Shown piece by piece: positions 5,266 through 6,852 of a stretch of DNA of 6,852 nucleotides. Under the pieces are notes generated by a model. That model did not search any database. It saw nothing but the letters and a program-made list of their open reading frames with translations, and had not been told where the DNA came from. Every line of letters begins with the position of its first letter. Position 1 is the stretch's first letter. The DNA is from Filomicrobium sp. Lineage in GTDB: Bacteria; Pseudomonadota; Alphaproteobacteria; Rhizobiales; Hyphomicrobiaceae. Both the position numbers and the translations under genes were made by a program. Where the stretch lies: assembly GCA_021775655.1 (NCBI GenBank), contig JAJFHK010000492.1:1-6852 (forward strand), given 5' to 3'.

Positions 5266-6483
5266 CTACTCCATGCTTAGAATAAAGTTGCGGACCACTG
5301 GGTAGATTTCATTTTCCCAACGCCGGCCACTGAAGGTTCCATAGTGACCGACGTTGGCCTGTAGGTGGTGGCGTTTCAGATGTGGGCGCAGTGCCGTGCA
5401 CAGGTCATGCGCCGCCGAAGTCTGGCCGAGAGCGCAAATGTCGTCGCGGCCGCCCTCCACAGTTAACAGTGCCGTCCTGCGGATCTTGCCTGGATCGACC
5501 TTGCGGCCCCTGTGGGTCAAGTCACCTGTAGCAAGCTCAGCTTTTCGAAAGACCCTCTCTATGGTCTCCAGATAGAATTCTTCGGCGAGGTCAAGGACGG
5601 CAAAATACTCATCGTAGAACGACTTGATTTTTTCCGCTTCTTCAATCTCTCCGGCAGCGAGATGGGCATAAAGTTTTTGATGCATCGATCGATGGCGTTC
5701 CATGTTCATCGCCATGAAAGCCGTCAGCTGGATGAAGCCTGGATACACACGCCGGCCGGCTCCTGGGTAACGCGCCGGCACGCGAGCCGTCACCGAGGAC
5801 TTGAACCATGATAGCGGTTTGTCTGAAGCCAGCTTGTTGACGGCCGTTGGGCTTTCGCGCGGATCGACCGGACCGGCCATCAAGGTCATCGTTCTTGGTG
5901 TTGCCGGATTGTGATCCTCAGACATTATCGCAGCAGCTGCCAGCGCCTGAACGCAGGGCTGGCAGATTGCGAGCATGTGAGCGCCGGGTCCGATTTCTTC
6001 GATAAACCGGATCAGGTAGTCAACGTAATCCTCGATTCCGAACTGGCCGGCCGATAGAGGAACATCTCGCGCATTGGCCCAATCAGTGATGTAGACATCG
6101 TGATCGCGCAGCAACGTCTCAACGGTCTTTGTCAGCAATGTTGCGAAGTGCCCTGAAAGCGGTGCCACGACGAGCACACGCGGCTGGGGGGCATCCGTGT
6201 CCTTTGCGAAGCGGATCAGGTTGCCGAACGGGAGATCAAGTACGACGGTTTCACGCACCGCAATGTCCTGATTGCCAGTTTTCACGGTCTCAATGGCAAA
6301 TTCAGGTCGCGTGTGAGTCAGTTGAAACCGGGAAATCATCTCGAGACTGGCCCCGAGCTCACGCTTCAATGACGCTGCAAAGGGATCGATTAAATCGGGC
6401 CAGAGCAGTTTCCTTGTATTTCGCGCGATCGTTCTCAACGGATCGAGAAGGTCGTCTTGAAGCTGATAAGTTTCATAAAGCAA
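5266..6483 (-). CDS. phaZ: Intracellular polyhydroxybutyrate depolymerase PhaZ
   Basis: This 405-residue enzyme hydrolyses native intracellular poly(3-hydroxybutyrate) granules, releasing hydroxybutyrate units for oxidation. It belongs to the PhaZ1-type intracellular family, an alpha/beta hydrolase that uses Cys instead of Ser. The nucleophile motif Ile-Cys-Gln-Pro-Cys has its Cys at 174, the acid is in GGRDDI at 347-348, and the base is His 380 in GHYGTFSGRRW. This agrees in order and spacing with the Cys-Asp-His triad known for the Ralstonia enzyme. No signal peptide is present, as expected for a granule-bound cytoplasmic enzyme. The TTG at 6483 was chosen because the protein then begins Met-Leu-Tyr-Glu like its homologs and AGGGGAG lies 9 bases upstream. 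Longer readings from TTG 6489 or GTG 6522 lack a properly spaced site. No phasin or phaR gene adjoins it in the window. Confidence 0.93.
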   Translation of the reverse strand: MLYETYQLQDDLLDPLRTIARNTRKLLWPDLIDPFAASLKRELGASLEMISRFQLTHTRPEFAIETVKTGNQDIAVRETVVLDLPFGNLIRFAKDTDAPQPRVLVVAPLSGHFATLLTKTVETLLRDHDVYITDWANARDVPLSAGQFGIEDYVDYLIRFIEEIGPGAHMLAICQPCVQALAAAAIMSEDHNPATPRTMTLMAGPVDPRESPTAVNKLASDKPLSWFKSSVTARVPARYPGAGRRVYPGFIQLTAFMAMNMERHRSMHQKLYAHLAAGEIEEAEKIKSFYDEYFAVLDLAEEFYLETIERVFRKAELATGDLTHRGRKVDPGKIRRTALLTVEGGRDDICALGQTSAAHDLCTALRPHLKRHHLQANVGHYGTFSGRRWENEIYPVVRNFILSME

Positions 6484-6613
6484 GTTCAAATACTCCCCTG
6501 GGCACCGTTGGCGAAACGCCACTTGCCGGAAGCAAAGAAAATAATATTATTCGTGCTGCAGTGCGAGAAGATAGAATAGGCAATTATTGATCAATTATGA
6601 GGCAAAGTGCACA
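6484..6613. promoter_or_regulatory. AT-rich divergent regulatory region, phaZ / GST
   Basis: These 130 bases separate two divergent starts. They contain a perfect 12-base palindrome AATAATATTATT (6540-6551), a 10-base palindrome ATTGATCAAT (6586-6595), and a direct repeat CAATTAT at 6581-6587 and 6592-6598, one helical turn apart. Base composition is far more AT-rich than the genes around it, as expected for a promoter zone. TAATAT on the minus strand and TAGAAT (6572-6577) on the plus strand could be -10 elements, but neither has a good -35, so no promoter is assigned. Confidence 0.45.
6493..6499 (-). promoter_or_regulatory. Ribosome binding site that fixes the phaZ TTG start
   Basis: AGGGGAG on the minus strand leaves 9 bases to TTG 6483 but only 3 to TTG 6489, and it lies inside the reading frame opened by GTG 6522. 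It is the main evidence for the shorter start. Confidence 0.6.
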
Positions 6614-6852
6614 ATGAGCAGCGCAACTCTGACAATTTCGCCGAAGAATTATTCTTCATGGTCGCTGCGTGGCTGGTTGCTTTGCCGCATGACAGCGCTC
6701 GACTTCCGCGAAGAAGATGTCTGCATGGACTCGACTGACGCGCGCCAGGAACTCCTGTTGTTGTCGCCATCGGTTCTGGTGCCGCGCCTGACGCACGGCG
6801 AAGTCGTCGTCTGGGACACACTGGCAATTGCGGGATATCTTAATGAAATTTT
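6614..6852 (+). CDS. Glutathione S-transferase family protein, 3' end outside window
   Basis: The frame opens at ATG 6614 and runs 79 codons to the edge without a stop. It matches the N-terminal thioredoxin-fold domain of bacterial glutathione S-transferases: a first strand followed by Tyr-Ser-Ser-Trp-Ser-Leu-Arg (residues 13-19), where the active-site Ser usually lies, then Ser-Val-Leu-Val-Pro with the likely cis-Pro, then Val-Trp-Asp-Thr-Leu-Ala-Ile, the usual gamma-glutamyl-binding turn (Asp-Thr replacing the more common Glu-Ser), and Tyr-Leu-Asn-Glu. The enzyme would conjugate or reduce substrates with glutathione in the cytoplasm; the substrate cannot be told from this part. GAGG at 6599-6602 is the nearest ribosome binding site, at a rather long spacing. 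The gene is divergent from phaZ, and a functional link between them is not shown. Confidence 0.85.
   Translation, partial: MSSATLTISPKNYSSWSLRGWLLCRMTALDFREEDVCMDSTDARQELLLLSPSVLVPRLTHGEVVVWDTLAIAGYLNEI

Noticed and set aside
6129..6590. 153-codon plus-strand ORF
   Set aside because: It lies mostly antisense to the phaZ N-terminal half and has no recognisable domain or ribosome binding site.
1..6852. Search for CRISPR arrays, tRNA genes, insertion-sequence ends, transposases or phage genes
   Set aside because: No regularly spaced repeats, tRNA-like cloverleaf, or mobile-element coding sequence was seen anywhere in the window.

Overview
The window reads as a piece of a GC-rich alphaproteobacterial chromosome, most likely from the Hyphomicrobiales (rhizobia and relatives). 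That placement is an inference from the style of the proteins: a complete LutABC set, an intracellular PhaZ depolymerase, a SHOCT protein, and a small secreted cysteine-repeat protein of a kind common in rhizobia. No rRNA or other marker gene is present to fix it. No tRNA, rRNA, CRISPR array, transposase, integrase or insertion sequence was seen.

Layout from left to right. Positions 1-213 (minus) hold the start of a small secreted cysteine-repeat protein that runs off the left edge. Across a 352-base gap, which contains a hairpin and a possible 40-codon leader ORF, a second small secreted Cys-rich protein lies on the plus strand (566-784). Next comes a minus-strand operon, lutA-lutB-lutC (transcribed from 3835 down to 814), whose products together oxidise L-lactate. 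A 373-base gap separates lutA from a divergent plus-strand gene for a 281-residue protein ending in a SHOCT domain (4209-5054). A 211-base convergent spacer with several small hairpins follows. Then phaZ, an intracellular poly(3-hydroxybutyrate) depolymerase, lies on the minus strand (5266-6483). Divergent from it, across a short AT-rich spacer, is the 5' part of a glutathione S-transferase-like gene that leaves the window at the right edge.

LutA and LutB are iron-sulfur proteins, and LutB and LutC carry LUD domains; the complex turns L-lactate into pyruvate and passes electrons on to the respiratory chain. PhaZ breaks down stored polyhydroxybutyrate toward acetyl-CoA. Both are carbon and energy functions, but they are separate transcription units and no shared regulator is visible. 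No lactate permease or GntR/LysR regulator is encoded here.

No clearly new multi-gene system is present. The points most worth a second look are the mirror-symmetric six-cysteine secreted microprotein at 566-784, the 40-codon ORF with an ideal ribosome binding site whose stop overlaps that gene's TTG start, the interrupted dyad with LysR-type spacing at 4136-4158, and the palindrome plus helical-turn direct repeat between phaZ and the GST gene.
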